Assembly (NCBI RefSeq): GCF_964204865.1
Contig: NC_135260.1
Span: 21,126,001-21,190,000, forward strand
DNA: 64,000 nt
Source: Styela clava
Lineage: Eukaryota > Chordata > Ascidiacea > Stolidobranchia > Styelidae
Direction: 5' to 3'
Shown here one piece after another: positions 1 to 12,990 of this stretch. The translations under genes were made by a program, and so were the position numbers. The notes below the pieces were generated by a model. It saw only the letters and a list, made by a program, of their open reading frames with translations. It was not told where the DNA came from and did no database searches. Position 1 is the stretch's first letter; every line of letters starts with the position of its first letter.

Positions 1-400
1 TCGCATACGGCACCGATATCTAGCAATAGAATGATGAGAAATAAGATTAAAAAAGGCGATACTCGCATTCGCTGAATGCCCGTAAAATTAGAATTTTTCA
101 CTTTATAAAAAATAAGGAACGGGTAGATATAATTGACAATCTTCCAAATACATGATATGTGGCTTAAAGTAATTACATTTAATCTCAAACAAACTTTGTG
201 ATATATATATGAAGACGTTGTGGAATTATTACTTGTCTTAGTGAATTGGAAGGAGCAAGATTCGAATCTAAATTTACATGCGTGTCGAATCCATAGATTT
301 TCTGGAATCGTATTGAAGATCGATTTCTCTACATCTTTTACCGATACAATATTAATTTATGTTTCTACTAATTGCAGCATCCGTTATATAAGATCTACCC

Positions 401-1245
401 TAGGGTGGTCCAAGGTTGCGAGGTTGGCGTGACGCAAAAATTTTGGCGAAGTCTTGCGGGCCGCAGTACGAGAAAACCCAAAAGTGATAAAACATCGGAA
501 GTTTACCCATTTGCTCCTTGAGAAATATCGTGATATTTTTGGCATTTTTCTTCATGTTTGATTTTGTAATGTCTGCTAAAATTATATTTTTTCGTGGTAG
601 AAATTACTTGGAAACACGCCAGACCCCGTCATTGAACGTTGTTGGGGAAAGGTAAATACGTTTCCTATTTCTTGTTCACCCATTCTACACTTATTGTATG
701 ATGAATTCATATATTTGACTAATTTCATTACTTTTAGCGTGATCAGGTCTAGTGGTATCGTCAAATGACAACCAAAATATATGTCTAAGATGAGACTCCG
801 GGCCCAGCTAAAAAAAAACTGGATTGCGCGGCGCTAAGACAGGTCTGCGTTTCGCCATTGCTGTCACATGGTCACGTCTCTAAAATTGAGAAGTTACTCA
901 AGGCGAGCTTCATGTACGAAGTTTGGATGAATGCGCGATTCATCTTATCAGCTTGATCATGTCTGCACAAGACAATTTATTGTCCTCGTACCGACCACGG
1001 GAAGTCATTTCCATCCTGGTAGAGTCTTGACGTTTATAGATACAACATTGAAAGTCCGTGATTTTATCAAATATCAATCCCGACATCGGGATTAGGAAAA
1101 AGGCCAATCGCAGTTGGAATGGTTTGGAAATAACTCAAAAATATTCTGCCAATAAATACACTTATCTACCAATGGTTTAGTACACGCTAAAATTGTTCTA
1201 CGGGCGCAAGGAATGTGTGCTAGGGCCGCGGTTCGGACCACCCTG
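401..1245. mobile_element. nonautonomous hAT element, 845 bp (copy 1)
   Basis: The ends are TAGGGTGGTCC and GGACCACCCTG, inverted repeats with one mismatch at the outermost base. The 8-bp duplication atctaccc flanks the element at 393-400 and 1246-1253. TIRs of this form with 8-bp target duplications are diagnostic of hAT transposons. A GCGGGCCGCA block near the left end is typical of hAT subterminal sequence. There is no transposase-sized frame, so it is nonautonomous. Confidence 0.9.
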
Positions 1246-1350
1246 ATCTACCCTATAAAGCTCGGTACAAGCAGTACTTAATCATATTCATGTAACTTCT
1301 TTCCTGAAATCCCTATTAACATGCATTCTTAAATCATCATAGGTTGTTAC

Positions 1351-2053
1351 TAGGGCTGGGAATGGTTAACCGGTTAACCGATTTCATATGGTTAACGGTT
1401 ATGCTTTATTTTAACCGTTAACTGACATCTCAGGTACAAATCATCTTTATACCGTACAATTTCGTCAAATATGATTACGTCATCGCAAATTTATCTTTTG
1501 CGGCGTTTAATTCAAAAAAATCTTACTAACTGTGTGGGTAAGGAATCAATAAATGTAAAAAATAATGGAAGCACCAAGTTTGCTGATAATAAAAATTTAC
1601 AATGATGAATTCAGAATCAGTTTTCGGTCGATTTCGAAATATATTGTTCACGATTTCATTGCAAAATCGGATATTCAATGTCATACAACAAGTGTGCAGT
1701 TGATGCCGTTTTTCTTTATGATATATATCTCGAAGTAGAATTTGCACATAGAACACTCAAAATTTGTCACATAAATGACGTTTAAGAACGGAATCGAGTT
1801 TTCTAAAATATTTCCACACGCCCGAACCACGCTGCCTATCTTTTGCAGCAGAGGAAACATGAAACTATCTCGATTCGTGAATAATTTTGAGCGATACCGG
1901 AATAAGAACACGCGGAATTGCTTTATGACCATTATGACGTAACAAGCTGAAATTATAATCAGTACCTCAAACGTCACGCGGCGGTTAACCGGTTAACCGA
2001 TTAATTTCACCCGGTTGACGGTCAAAGAGTTTTCCCTAAAATTCCCAGCCCTA
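1351..2053. mobile_element. nonautonomous hAT element with GGTTAACC-rich termini (copy 1)
   Basis: The ends are TAGGGCTGGGAAT and ATTCCCAGCCCTA, and the 8-bp duplication gttgttac flanks them at 1343-1350 and 2054-2061. Just inside each end lie clustered GGTTAACC palindromes (about 1364-1440 and 1982-2025), which may serve as subterminal transposase sites. No transposase coding sequence is visible in the 703 bp. Confidence 0.92.
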
Positions 2054-2617
2054 GTTGTTACTGTTCCATCCGAATGTTGGCCAGGGTAAATATTGACGTT
2101 TTTACGTAAACTGCGAAGGCGCGTCTGACGCACTAAACAATAGTATGATGTGAGTTTGTTGATTAATTAGGATAATTGGTAAATTGGAAGCGCAATAGTT
2201 GAATATCTTGTCTCAGTCTATCTCAGTATTCGGTGTGAATCAGTGTTTACAGGTGCTGTATTGTTGGTAGTACTCGTTATGTATCTGTTGGAAATACCAA
2301 TTTGTAAATTTACAAATTCTTGTAAGAACTGAGGTTTTCAAGTGTAATACAAATATATTTCAGGGCAGTATTACAGTTAAACTAACATAGTAACTACTGC
2401 TTTAATATTTTTGTCATAAAACTTTAATTATATTTACATCAGAGCATATTTCGTTTGGTTGTGTTACTTGTAGAACCAGGACATAACGTATGTATTATAC
2501 TAAATTAGGTTTTGTATGTGTTTAATCTTTATCGTGCTGATTGACTTGAAATATAGAGAGTTGTGATATTATAATACTGCAAAATTGAGTTGTCTATCCG
2601 TATGAAATATTGAGTTT

Positions 2618-2824
2618 ATGTTCCTTGTTTTCAGCAGATGCCATGTTCCTGATTCTATTCCAAGTTCCACCGTGTTGACTGTTTTTGTTTTGAATAAACT
2701 ACACAGATTCTTAGTTGAATTACATTGGGACAGCACTTTAAAGCACAGACAACATGCTGAAACACTTTGCCCTCTCATATCAAACACTGGTAACTGGTTC
2801 AGAAACAAATCGTTTAGTTCGTGA
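2618..2824 (+). other. exon-like conserved block in 7.2-kb unit (copy 1)
   Basis: I do not recognise the protein. An open frame reads RCHVPDSIPSSTVL, then LNKLHRFLVE and LKHR, and ends at TGA 2822-2824. The same frame is recognisable in the second repeat family at 23749-23871 (DVPDFVSSTIVL, LNRFKV, LRHR), and many differences between them are synonymous or conservative. The other strand is also open, so the coding strand is likely but not certain. A possible splice acceptor (TTTTCAG) lies at the block start, and a GTATGT donor-like site lies upstream near 2490. It may be a remnant exon of an amplified gene. Confidence 0.4.
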
Positions 2825-3080
2825 CAGGACTTGTTTATTGGGGGCGCGTTGTCGAAATAAGCTACGAATGTAAATTTTATTTTTATTTTGAATAGTCGGA
2901 AACATTTCTAAAATATTGCATTTGAAGAATATCCTAACGTGAAAACCAGAAGAATGAGCATGTATTCAAGTATTCAAAATGGAAATGAAACATTACTAAT
3001 GTTTCTAGAGAAAGATCAAAAGCTTCCTTCATCACCCTTCCGAAAGTTGCAAAACCATCTACACATACAGCTAAACTCAC

Positions 3081-3211
3081 ATCTTCCATTAACCTTCTGA
3101 TTTCTGGTTTTCTTCTCGCTAAAGATATTTGATTTTTGAGTCGATTTCTCATGCTCCACATTTTTAGGGTATATTTGCAAATGAGCGTTCTTGGCCTGAA
3201 TCGCTTGTTAT
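3081..3211 (-). other. candidate minus-strand exon in 7.2-kb unit (copy 1)
   Basis: On the minus strand a TTTTATCCAG acceptor-like site is followed by 131 nt without a stop, then by a strong GTGAGT donor-like site. The frame would encode a basic segment with NKRFRPRTLICKY near its start and RRKPEIRRLMED at its end. I do not recognise the protein. A diverged counterpart, including the GTGAGT site, lies at about 21540-21720 and more partially near 20170-20260 in the second repeat family. It reads as a real ancestral exon, but no complete gene can be assembled around it here. Confidence 0.35.
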
Positions 3212-3254
3212 CTGGATAAAAGAACTCAATTCATATATTTTGTTGGAATCATTA

Positions 3255-3262
3255 TGACGTCA
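3255..3262. promoter_or_regulatory. perfect CRE-like palindrome TGACGTCA
   Basis: The octamer TGACGTCA, the consensus CREB/ATF site, is preceded by ATTCATTA-like sequence here. It recurs at related positions in both repeat families: 10417, 17482 (both 7.2-kb units), 18279, 20781, 21172, 28214, 32323 and, inverted, 50613. Copy B has it mutated (TGACGTTA). The function is unproven. Confidence 0.35.
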
Positions 3263-4369
3263 GACGAAACCTATGTCTTAGCAGTTATAGGTGGATAAAG
3301 ACGCCGAAACGGCAAAATTATAACCGCATATAGAAGTATAGGCTGAGGTATGTTTCGTGATTATGACGTGATTGTTTCGGCCATCCTCATACATATGTCG
3401 GTTCTTTTAATCACGCGCGTATCAAGTCTTGCGATCTGGTGGATATCGATATTTAATTTTTTTAATTTATTGCGGAACTACTGTGCGATCATTGTCGACG
3501 AGACGCTAGGAAAATTATAAGAATAAATTTGCAATCCCCATCTCCAAATTAACTTTATTTTGATTGGCATATTTCGTATCGGCTTTGATCTTCCTTATCG
3601 TCACTGTAAAATGAAAAAGTGAACAATATCTTTGCTACTGGCCTCAGAATTCGTTGTATTTTCTGTCACATCCATGTTTTTGCATTAAATATAAACCATG
3701 GAATGTCGTCATTGCGGATCGGTGAGAATTTCTGATATGATTGACTTAATGTTATACTTCATTAAGAACTTGTATCAATGTTTCGAAATTTACAAATGGC
3801 CTACTGAAAAGTTGGAAATCATGCAACATTGAGAAACATTATGCTCGTCGAGGAATTGAAACAATATAAAAAAAAAACTGGAAATAAATAAAAAATATTA
3901 TAACGCAAATAAAACACTGAATTCTGACGCCTTGTCCGTTAGCCAGGAGTGTATGCTGATTCTCGTGTCTCGTGCGCTGTGCTGTCCAAGCGTCTGATTC
4001 AGCGACGCACAAAAGGCGTGCCGTGTTCAGGTCACGTGTTGTGTTACCAGATATTAGAACAGCAAACTGTTACTCTAATATTCGATACGATGTTCGAATA
4101 TTTTTCCCAACCCAAACTAAACTTAAATTTATAACCACGCGGACTGCCGACAAAGCCACCCCAATGACTATTCACAGGAAGTCATCCATCAATGAGACAG
4201 AATCCTGACGCGGGTCGAGTAGGGTCAAAAACTAGCGCCAGAATTTTTTCTTCCCAGTTTCGGTTCTTTTTCCGCAACTCAACATCGAGTCAAAGTTTGT
4301 CACTGTACTATTTTGTCGTCTTTTCCAAATCTAATTGCAAATAGTTTCGGTTTGCTTCGCTCAATCAAT

Positions 4370-5795
4370 CGCAAAAAATCTGGTCCAACTAGCCATCTGT
4401 CAGAATTCTCTAAAAACTGAGGAATATCCATTCTTCTAGTGCAGTAATCAATGGGATTTTGGGCGGAATCGGCGTTAAGTGGAACGACTCTGGCAATTCT
4501 TCCTGAAATGCTTCGATATCATTTGACAGAATATGCCAAATTTGTACAGGGAATATTTACATTCCACATCTTTGAATTGACGAGAAATCGAAATATTTTG
4601 TAACCTATAGAATTACTCCACTTTGACCAACACTTCAGTCTCTTATTGTTGAATTTTTCATTTCAAGCATCAGATATTCAACTTACAACAGTAAGGGATT
4701 TTCTATTTGTGCAAAACCTGTGAACTCCTGGTGTTAAAGTATGAAGCAATCCCTTTCGCTTCCACAGTTCTAGCCCAAGCACTTTTTGCAGTAAGTCTCT
4801 CGATATCTAGATCAATACTTGTGGCGACACGATGAACGTGTATCTCACGTGGAAGCTGATTTAAAATTCGAAACCCATTCAGTCGGCCTGAACCTGTTAT
4901 CGTGTAACATTTCAATCACGTTCTTGGATGCTGATACCAATGAAGCGACACTCCATTTAGAAGTTAATAAATCAACTTAAAAGTCGATATCGATAATTGA
5001 TAATGCGCTACTAGGAAATTTATTTCCGCTATCGTACGTAACTCCCGTTATACAACAAAAATTCGCCACATAAGATGAATCAAGAGCTCCGAAAGAACGA
5101 AGCAATAATTTAAACGCACATGGCTGTTTCAAAGAAAAACAATTATCTGAACAGTTAAAAATTGCAGAATTAATATCATTTTCCAAAAATCAAATATTTA
5201 AAGCACCCTTTTTTACGTCTATAGCTGTCGGTCTTTCCAGAAAATAAAAAAGGACTCTGACGCGATTATTGGATCGTTATTTTAAGATGTTTTGTAAGAT
5301 TTGAATCTTATACAAGCTGCGTGTTCGTTAAATGACTTTTTGCAATTTCCACTCAGCTCTATAAAACCAAATTCATCAGGACGGTCAAATAATTTAATTT
5401 CACTGTTCGTGAAAATATGCTGGAAGTGCGCTATGGGATTATCGGACGCGATTAAAATCATAGTTTGATTTGCTGTAATATCGGCCAACGGAATATCGTG
5501 TAAGTAATGCATATCTCTTTTAAGCATTTTAGCTGAATGTGGTATGCGTGACTCGATCACAAACACGTTATTCCACGCCAATAATCGTCGTAACCAGATT
5601 TCACCGACAATTTTACTACTTCTGTATCTTGTGAAACGCCTTTGTTACATAAAGTGTCAATTGTAACACCAAGTCTTCGTTTCGATTCATGATGTATATA
5701 TAATTGAGATTTGACTAGCAGAGTCTACCACAGCGATAACGTATTCAGAAAAGCCCGATGGACCTTTTACTACAACTAGCAAAAGGTGAAACTGG
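4370..5795 (-). pseudogene. decayed BEL/Pao retrotransposon pol fragment (copy 1)
   Basis: Read on the minus strand, about 5795-5690 gives an aspartic-protease start (YVIAVVDSASQISI, with the usual DSGSQ core changed to DSASQ). About 5520-5283 gives HYLHDIPLADITAN then LIASDNP, matching the retropepsin region of BEL/Pao elements. About 4500-4370 gives NPIDYCTRR and WLVGPDFL, the NPADxxSRG and WxxGPxFL motifs found between RNase H and integrase in BEL/Pao pol. Frames shift between these blocks, stops interrupt them, and the reverse-transcriptase core is not recognisable, so this is a dead fragment. No LTR pair was identified. Confidence 0.65.
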
Positions 5796-7562
5796 ACACC
5801 ACGTCTGAGGCATTTGCATTGGCAACGCTGTTTGTACAAGTAGAGACATTGCGATGATTGTTAGCATTTGATCTTCTTGTAAAGATCCCCAGGCCATGGA
5901 TCACTGAATGATGCTTGTTCAGCGATTACTTGATTTATTTTGGCAGCGCTTGACAAAAGAATATTGTCCCCAATTTTAGTGCCGACAGAAGTGACTCAAT
6001 GTTCAACACAACTTTCAAGTTAGAGATTTTGTGGCCCTGATTATCAAGAAGTTGTCAGAAAAGTGAAAGTGCACATATCCAATTGTATTTATGTGCGTGA
6101 CATAATGAAGTTCTGCCTACTTGAACCTTGTTGAGTACATTTACGTACGATATACACACTGCGTATATAGCATCCACACCACACATACACATTGACAATT
6201 TCGTTATCTTCATGGGTTTTGTTTCCTTATTTTTAACTCCAATTGTTTTTGGAAGTTGAGCAAACATTTTTTTTTCAAATATTTTTCTCCGTTATCCATT
6301 TCATCAAAACATTTCATATAATTTCCGGGGCCGGTATGTACGAAATGTCTTATTGCCCATTTTATGGAACCTTAAGCCCTTTATTTTAAGCACTGTATAG
6401 TACTATAGTTAGTCAACGTCCCTCCTTTTACTGTGGCGAATAAAGGACTCACCCTTCCCAGTCCCCTCGCTAGAAAATTTGAAATTTTGTTGCCACGAGG
6501 TAGATGCACGTCGCACAATGCGGATCATGGAAGTCTGCTGTGCAATTGTATATTTTATTAATGATGGGATTTTCTATTTCGCGTTTGACTCATGCCATAC
6601 GTTGCAAAATGATTATCAGGTGGGAATTTGATACTTAGAATATTGTTAGGTTTATTCATAAATTACCCAAATAGGTTTTGAGGATTGCTCTAATATATGC
6701 AATGTTATATTTATCATTGTCTTATTTTGTATCCTAGCATACTCGAGGCTGTTCTTTGAGTCCTTGTCAAAAATAGTCAATTTATTATTAACACCAATAC
6801 TGAAGTACTAAGACTGTTAACACTGATGTCAACATCAGATGTGTTTCAGGCTGATAACAAAGTTTCTTGTTGGTGCATATATTGAAGACAATAATTTGGA
6901 TTCCAAAGGACAGGATACGACTTTAGTTAGCTCGTAACTCGTAACCGTAGTGGGAAACCTTACTTCAAACTACTTATCCCACATGCACAACCTTTACATT
7001 TGCTCAATTTCTGATGAATGAGCTAGTATGAAAGGGAGGTTTGAAGATCATAGTGTCAGTATTTGACAAGTCAAAGAAAGTTAAACTCACATATTTTATT
7101 ATCCACATAATTTGTTTCTGTTATCATTCTCTTAGAAGTATTTTGTGGTTCTCGTGATTGCATCGCATACGGCACCGATATCTAGCAATAGAATGATGAG
7201 AAATAAGATTAAAAAAGGCGATACTCGCATTCGCTGAATGCCCGTAAAATTAGAATTTTTCACTTTATAAAAAATAAGGAACGGGTAGATATAATTGACA
7301 ATCTTCCAAATACATGATATGTGGCTTAAAGTAATTACATTTAATCTCAAACAAACTTTGTGATATATATATGAAGACGTTGTGGAATTATTACTTGTCT
7401 TAGTGAATTGGAAGGAGCAAGATTCGAATCTAAATTTACATGCGTGTCGAATCCATAGATTTTCTGGAATCGTATTGAAGATCGATTTCTCTACATCTTT
7501 TACCGATACAATATTAATTTATGTTTCTACTAATTGCAGCATCCGTTATATAAGATCTACCC

Positions 7563-8407
7563 TAGGGTGGTCCAAGGTTGCGAGGTTGGCGTGACGCAAA
7601 AATTTTGGCGAAGTCTTGCGGGCCGCAGTACGAGAAAACCCAAAAGTGATAAAACATCGGAAGTTTACCCATTTGCTCCTTGAGAAATATCGTGATATTT
7701 TTGGCATTTTTCTTCATGTTTGATTTTGTAATGTCTGCTAAAATTATATTTTTTCGTGGTAGAAATTACTTGGAAACACGCCAGACCCCGTCATTGAACG
7801 TTGTTGGGGAAAGGTAAATACGTTTCCTATTTCTTGTTCACCCATTCTACACTTATTGTATGATGAATTCATATATTTGACTAATTTCATTACTTTTAGC
7901 GTGATCAGGTCTAGTGGTATCGTCAAATGACAACCAAAATATATGTCTAAGATGAGACTCCGGACCCAGCTAAAAAAAAACTGGATTGCGCGGCGCTAAG
8001 ACAGGTCTGCGTTTCGCCATTGCTGTCACATGGTCACGTCTCTAAAATTGAGAAGTTACTCAAGGCGAGCTTCATGTACGAAGTTTGGATGAATGCGCGA
8101 TTCATCTTATCAGCTTGATCATGTCTGCACAAGACAATTTATTGTCCTCGTACCGACCACGGGAAGTCATTTCCATCCTGGTAGAGTCTTGACGTTTATG
8201 GATACAACATTGAAAGTCCGTGATTTTATCAAATATCAATCCCGACATCGGGATTAGGAAAAAGGCCAATCGCAGTTGGAATAGTTTGGAAATAACTCAA
8301 AAATATTCTGCCAATAAATACACTTATCTACCAATGGTTTAGTACACGCTAAAATTGTTCTACGGGCGCAAGGAATGTGTGCTAGGGCCGCGGTTCGGAC
8401 CACCCTG
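7563..8407. mobile_element. nonautonomous hAT element, 845 bp (copy 2)
   Basis: This is the same element, ends and target duplication as at 401-1245, displaced by exactly 7162 bp. It was therefore copied as part of the tandem unit and was not inserted anew. Confidence 0.9.
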
Positions 8408-8512
8408 ATCTACCCTATAAAGCTCGGTACAAGCAGTACTTAATCATATTCATGTAACTTCTTTCCTGAAATCCCTATTAACATGCATTCTTAAATCATC
8501 ATAGGTTGTTAC

Positions 8513-9215
8513 TAGGGCTGGGAATGGTTAACCGGTTAACCGATTTCATATGGTTAACGGTTATGCTTTATTTTAACCGTTAACTGACATCTCAGGTACA
8601 AATCATCTTTATACCGTACAATTTCGTCAAATATGATTACGTCATCGCAAATTTATCTTTTGCGGCGTTTAATTCAAAAAAATCTTACTAACTGTGTGGG
8701 TAAGGAATCAATAAATGTAAAAAATAATGGAAGCACCAAGTTTGCTGATAATAAAAATTTACAATGATGAATTCAGAATCAGTTTTCGGTCGATTTCGAA
8801 ATATATTGTTCACGATTTCATTGCAAAATCGGATATTCAATGTCATACAACAAGTGTGCAGTTGATGCCGTTTTTCTTTATGATATATATCTCGAAGTAG
8901 AATTTGCACATAGAACACTCAAAATTTGTCACATAAATGACGTTTAAGAACGGAATCGAGTTTTCTAAAATATTTCCACACGCCCGAACCACGCTGCCTA
9001 TCTTTTGCAGCAGAGGAAACATGAAACTATCTCGATTCGTGAATAATTTTGAGCGATACCGGAATAAGAACACGCGGAATTGCTTTATGACCATTATGAC
9101 GTAACAAGCTGAAATTATAATCAGTACCTCAAACGTCACGCGGCGGTTAACCGGTTAACCGATTAATTTCACCCGGTTGACGGTCAAAGAGTTTTCCCTA
9201 AAATTCCCAGCCCTA
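8513..9215. mobile_element. nonautonomous hAT element with GGTTAACC-rich termini (copy 2)
   Basis: Identical in ends, length and target duplication (gttgttac) to 1351-2053, offset by exactly 7162 bp. Confidence 0.92.
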
Positions 9216-9779
9216 GTTGTTACTGTTCCATCCGAATGTTGGCCAGGGTAAATATTGACGTTTTTACGTAAACTGCGAAGGCGCGTCTGACGCACTAAAC
9301 AATAGTATGATGTGAGTTTGTTGATTAATTAGGATAATTGGTAAATTGGAAGCGCAATAGTTGAATATCTTGTCTCAGTCTATCTCAGTATTCGGTGTGA
9401 ATCAGTGTTTACAGGTGCTGTATTGTTGGTAGTACTCGTTATGTATCTGTTGGAAATACCAATTTGTAAATTTACAAATTCTTGTAAGAACTGAGGTTTT
9501 CAAGTGTAATACAAATATATTTCAGGGCAGTATTACAGTTAAACTAACATAGTAACTACTGCTTTAATATTTTTGTCATAAAACTTTAATTATATTTACA
9601 TCAGAGCATATTTCGTTTGGTTGTGTTACTTGTAGAACCAGGACATAACGTATGTATTATACTAAATTAGGTTTTGTATGTGTTTAATCTTTATCGTGCT
9701 GATTGACTTGAAATATAGAGAGTTGTGATATTATAATACTGCAAAATTGAGTTGTCTATCCGTATGAAATATTGAGTTT

Positions 9780-9986
9780 ATGTTCCTTGTTTTCAGCAGA
9801 TGCCATGTTCCTGATTCTATTCCAAGTTCCACCATGTTGACTGTTTTTGTTTTGAATAAACTACACAGATTCTTAGTTGAATTACATTGGGACAGCACTT
9901 TAAAGCACAGACAACATGCTGAAACACTTTGCCCACTCATATCAAACACTGGTAACTGGTTCAGAAACAAATCGTTTAGTTCGTGA
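9780..9986 (+). other. exon-like conserved block in 7.2-kb unit (copy 2)
   Basis: Second tandem copy of the block at 2618-2824, with the frame preserved and one amino-acid change (SSTVL to SSTML). Confidence 0.4.
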
Positions 9987-10242
9987 CAGGACTTGTTTAT
10001 TGGGGGCGCGTTGTCGAAATAAGCTACGAATGTAAATTTTATTTTTATTTTGAATAGTCGGAAACATTTCTAAAATATTGCATTTGAAGAATATCCTAAC
10101 GTGAAAACCAGAAGAATGAGCATGTATTCAAGTATTCAAAATGGAAATGAAACATTACTAATGTTTCTAGAGAAAGATCAAAAGCTTCCTTCATCACCCT
10201 TCCGAAAGTTGCAAAACCATCTACACATACAGCTAAACTCAC

Positions 10243-10373
10243 ATCTTCCATTAACCTTCTGATTTCTGGTTTTCTTCTCGCTAAAGATATTTGATTTTTG
10301 AGTCGATTTCTCATGCTCCACATTTTTAGGGAATATTTGCAAATGAGCGTTCTTGGCCTGAATCGCTTGTTAT
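10243..10373 (-). other. candidate minus-strand exon in 7.2-kb unit (copy 2)
   Basis: Second copy of the 131-nt block at 3081-3211. Both splice-like borders and the open frame are kept, with a Thr-to-Ser change. Confidence 0.35.
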
Positions 10374-11531
10374 CTGGATAAAAGAACTCAATTCATATAT
10401 TTTGTTGGAATCATTATGACGTCAGACGAAACCTATGTCTTAGCAGTTATAGGTGGATAAAGACGCCGAAACGGCAAAATTATAACCGCATATAGAAGTA
10501 TAGGCTGAGGTATGTTTCGTGATTATGACGTGATTGTTTCGGCCATCCACATACATATGTCGGTTCTTTTAATCACGCGCGTATCAAGTCTTGCGATCTG
10601 GTGGATATCGATATTTAATTTTTTTAATTTATTGCGGAACTACTGTGCGATCATTGTCGACGAGACGCTAGGAAAATTATAAGAATAAATTTGCAATCCC
10701 CATCTCCAAATTAACTTTATTTTGATTGGCATATTTCGTATCGGCTTTGATCTTCCTTATCGTCACTGTAAAATGAAAAAGTGAACAATATCTTTGCTAC
10801 TGGCCTCAGAATTCGTTGTATTTTCTGTCACATCCATGTTTTTGCATTAAATATAAACCATGGAATGTCGTCATTGCGGATCGGTGAGAATTTCTGATAT
10901 GATTGACTTAATGTTATACTTCATTAAGAACTTGTATCAATGTTTCGAAATTTACAAATGGCCTACTGAAAAGTTGGAAATCATGCGACATTGAGAAACA
11001 TTATGCTCGTCGAGGAATTGAAACAATATAAAAAAAAAACTGGAAATAAATAAAAAATATTATAACGCAAATAAAACACTGAATTCTGACGCCTTGTCCG
11101 TTAGCCAGGAGTGTATGCTGATTCTCGTGTCTCGTGCGCTGTGCTGTCCAAGCGTCTGATTCAGCGACGCACAAAAGGCGTGCCGTGTTCAGGTCACGTG
11201 TTGTGTTACCAGATATTAGAACAGCAAACTGTTACTCTAATATTCGATACGATGTTCGAATATTTTTCCCAACCCAAACTAAACTTAAATTTATAACCAC
11301 GCGGACTGCCGACAAAGCCACCCCAATGACTATTCACAGGAAGTCATCCATCAATGAGACAGAATCCTGACGCTGGTCGAGTAGGGTCAAAAACTAGCGC
11401 CAGAATTTTTTCTTCCCAGTTTCGGTTCTTTTTCCGCAACTCAACATCGAGTCAAAGTTTGTCACTGTACTATTTTGTCGTCTTTTCCAAATCTAATTGC
11501 AAATAGTTTCGGTTTGCTTCGCTCAATCAAT

Positions 11532-12990
11532 CGTAAAAAATCTGGTCCAACTAGCCATCTGTCAGAATTCTCTAAAAACTGAGGAATATCCATTCTTCTA
11601 GTGCAGTAATCAATGGGATTTTGGGCGGAATCGGCGTTAAGTGGAACGACTCTGGCAATTCTTCCTGAAATGCTTCGATATCATTTGACAGAATATGCCA
11701 AATTTGTACAGGGAATATTTACATTCCACATCTTTGAATTGACGAGAAATCGAAATATTTTGTAACCTATAGAATTACTCCACTTTGACCAACACTTCAG
11801 TCTCTTATTGTTGAATTTTTCATTTCAAGCATCAGATATTCAACTTACAACAGTAAGGGATTTTCTATTTGTGCAAAACCTGTGAACTCCTGGTGTTAAA
11901 GTATGAAGCAATCCCTTTCGCTTCCACAGTTCTAGCCCAAGCACTTTTTGCAGTAAGTCTCTCGATATCTAGATCAATACTTGTGGCGACACGATGAACG
12001 TGTATCTCACGTGGAAGCTGATTTAAAATTCGAAACCCATTCAGTCGGCCTGAACCTGTTATCGTGTAACATTTCAATCACGTTCTTGGATGCTGATACC
12101 AATGAAGCGACACTCCATTTAGAAGTTAATAAATCAACTTAAAAGTCGATATCGATAATTGATAATGCGCTACTAGGAAATTTATTTCCGCTATCGTACG
12201 TAACTCCCGTTATACAACAAAAATTCGCCACATAAGATGAATCAAGAGCTCCGAAAGAACGAAGCAATAATTTAAACGCACATGGCTGTTTCAAAGAAAA
12301 ACAATTATCTGAACAGTTAAAAATTGCAGACATAATATCATTTTCCAAAAATCAAATATTTAAAGCACCCTTTTTTACGTCTATAGCTCCTCGGTCTTTC
12401 CAGAAAATAAAAAAGGACTCTGACGCGATTATTGGATCGTTATTTTAAGATGTTTTGTAAGATTTGAATCTTATACAAGCTGCGTGTTCGTTAAATGACT
12501 TTTTGCAATTTCCACTCAGCTCTATAAAACCAAATTCATCAGGACGGTCAAATAATTTAATTTCACTGTTCGTGAAAATATGCTGGAAGTGCGCTATGGG
12601 ATTATCGGACGCGATTAAAATCATAGCTTGATTTGCTGTAATATCGGCCAACGGAATATCGTGTAAGTAATGCATATCTCTTTAAGCATTTTAGCTGAAT
12701 GTGGTATGCGTGACTCGATCACAAACACGTTATTCCACGCCAATAATCGTCGTAACCAGATTTCACCGACAATTTTACTACTTCTGTATCTTGTGAAACG
12801 CCTTTGTTACATAAAGTGTCAATTGTAACACGGGTACAATTGTTTTTATCAGACCAAGTCTTCGTTTCGATTCATGATGTATATATAATTGAGATTTGAC
12901 TAGCAGAGTCTACCACAGCGATAACGTATTCAGAAAAGCCCGATGGACCTTTTACTACAACTAGCAAAAGGTGAAACTGGACACCACGTC
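11532..12990 (-). pseudogene. decayed BEL/Pao retrotransposon pol fragment (copy 2)
   Basis: Tandem copy of 4370-5795 with the same protease and NPID/WLVGP motifs. A 1-bp loss near 12680 and an insertion of about 23 bp near 12834 break the frame further. Confidence 0.62.

Larger units (their letters stand above)
1..7162. repeat. 7.16-kb tandem repeat unit, copy 1
   Basis: The first bases of the window recur almost unchanged at 7163 and again at 14359, and everything between follows in the same order, so this is a direct tandem array. The copy starts at the window edge and its natural phase is unknown. In order the unit holds a hAT element (401-1245), a second hAT element (1351-2053), a plus-strand exon-like block (2618-2824), a minus-strand exon-like block (3081-3211) and a decayed BEL/Pao pol fragment on the minus strand (about 4370-5795). 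Copies differ by scattered substitutions and a few short indels, so amplification looks recent. No intact gene was seen in it. Confidence 0.95.

Noticed and set aside
3059..3081. A 22-nt GTGAGTTT...TAG stretch next to the minus-strand exon, same length in three diverged copies, as an ultra-short intron
   Set aside because: The stretch is also open as coding sequence in those copies, and a normal-length intron starting at the same GTGAGT explains it equally well.
3949..4208. Overlapping plus-strand frames of 61 and 78 codons in the 7.2-kb unit
   Set aside because: Overlapping frames with no motif, no splice context and no counterpart in the other repeat family.
6055..6267. Minus-strand frame with several Cys, considered as BEL/Pao gag knuckle
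   Set aside because: The Cys/His spacing does not match a zinc knuckle, and nothing else around it supports gag.
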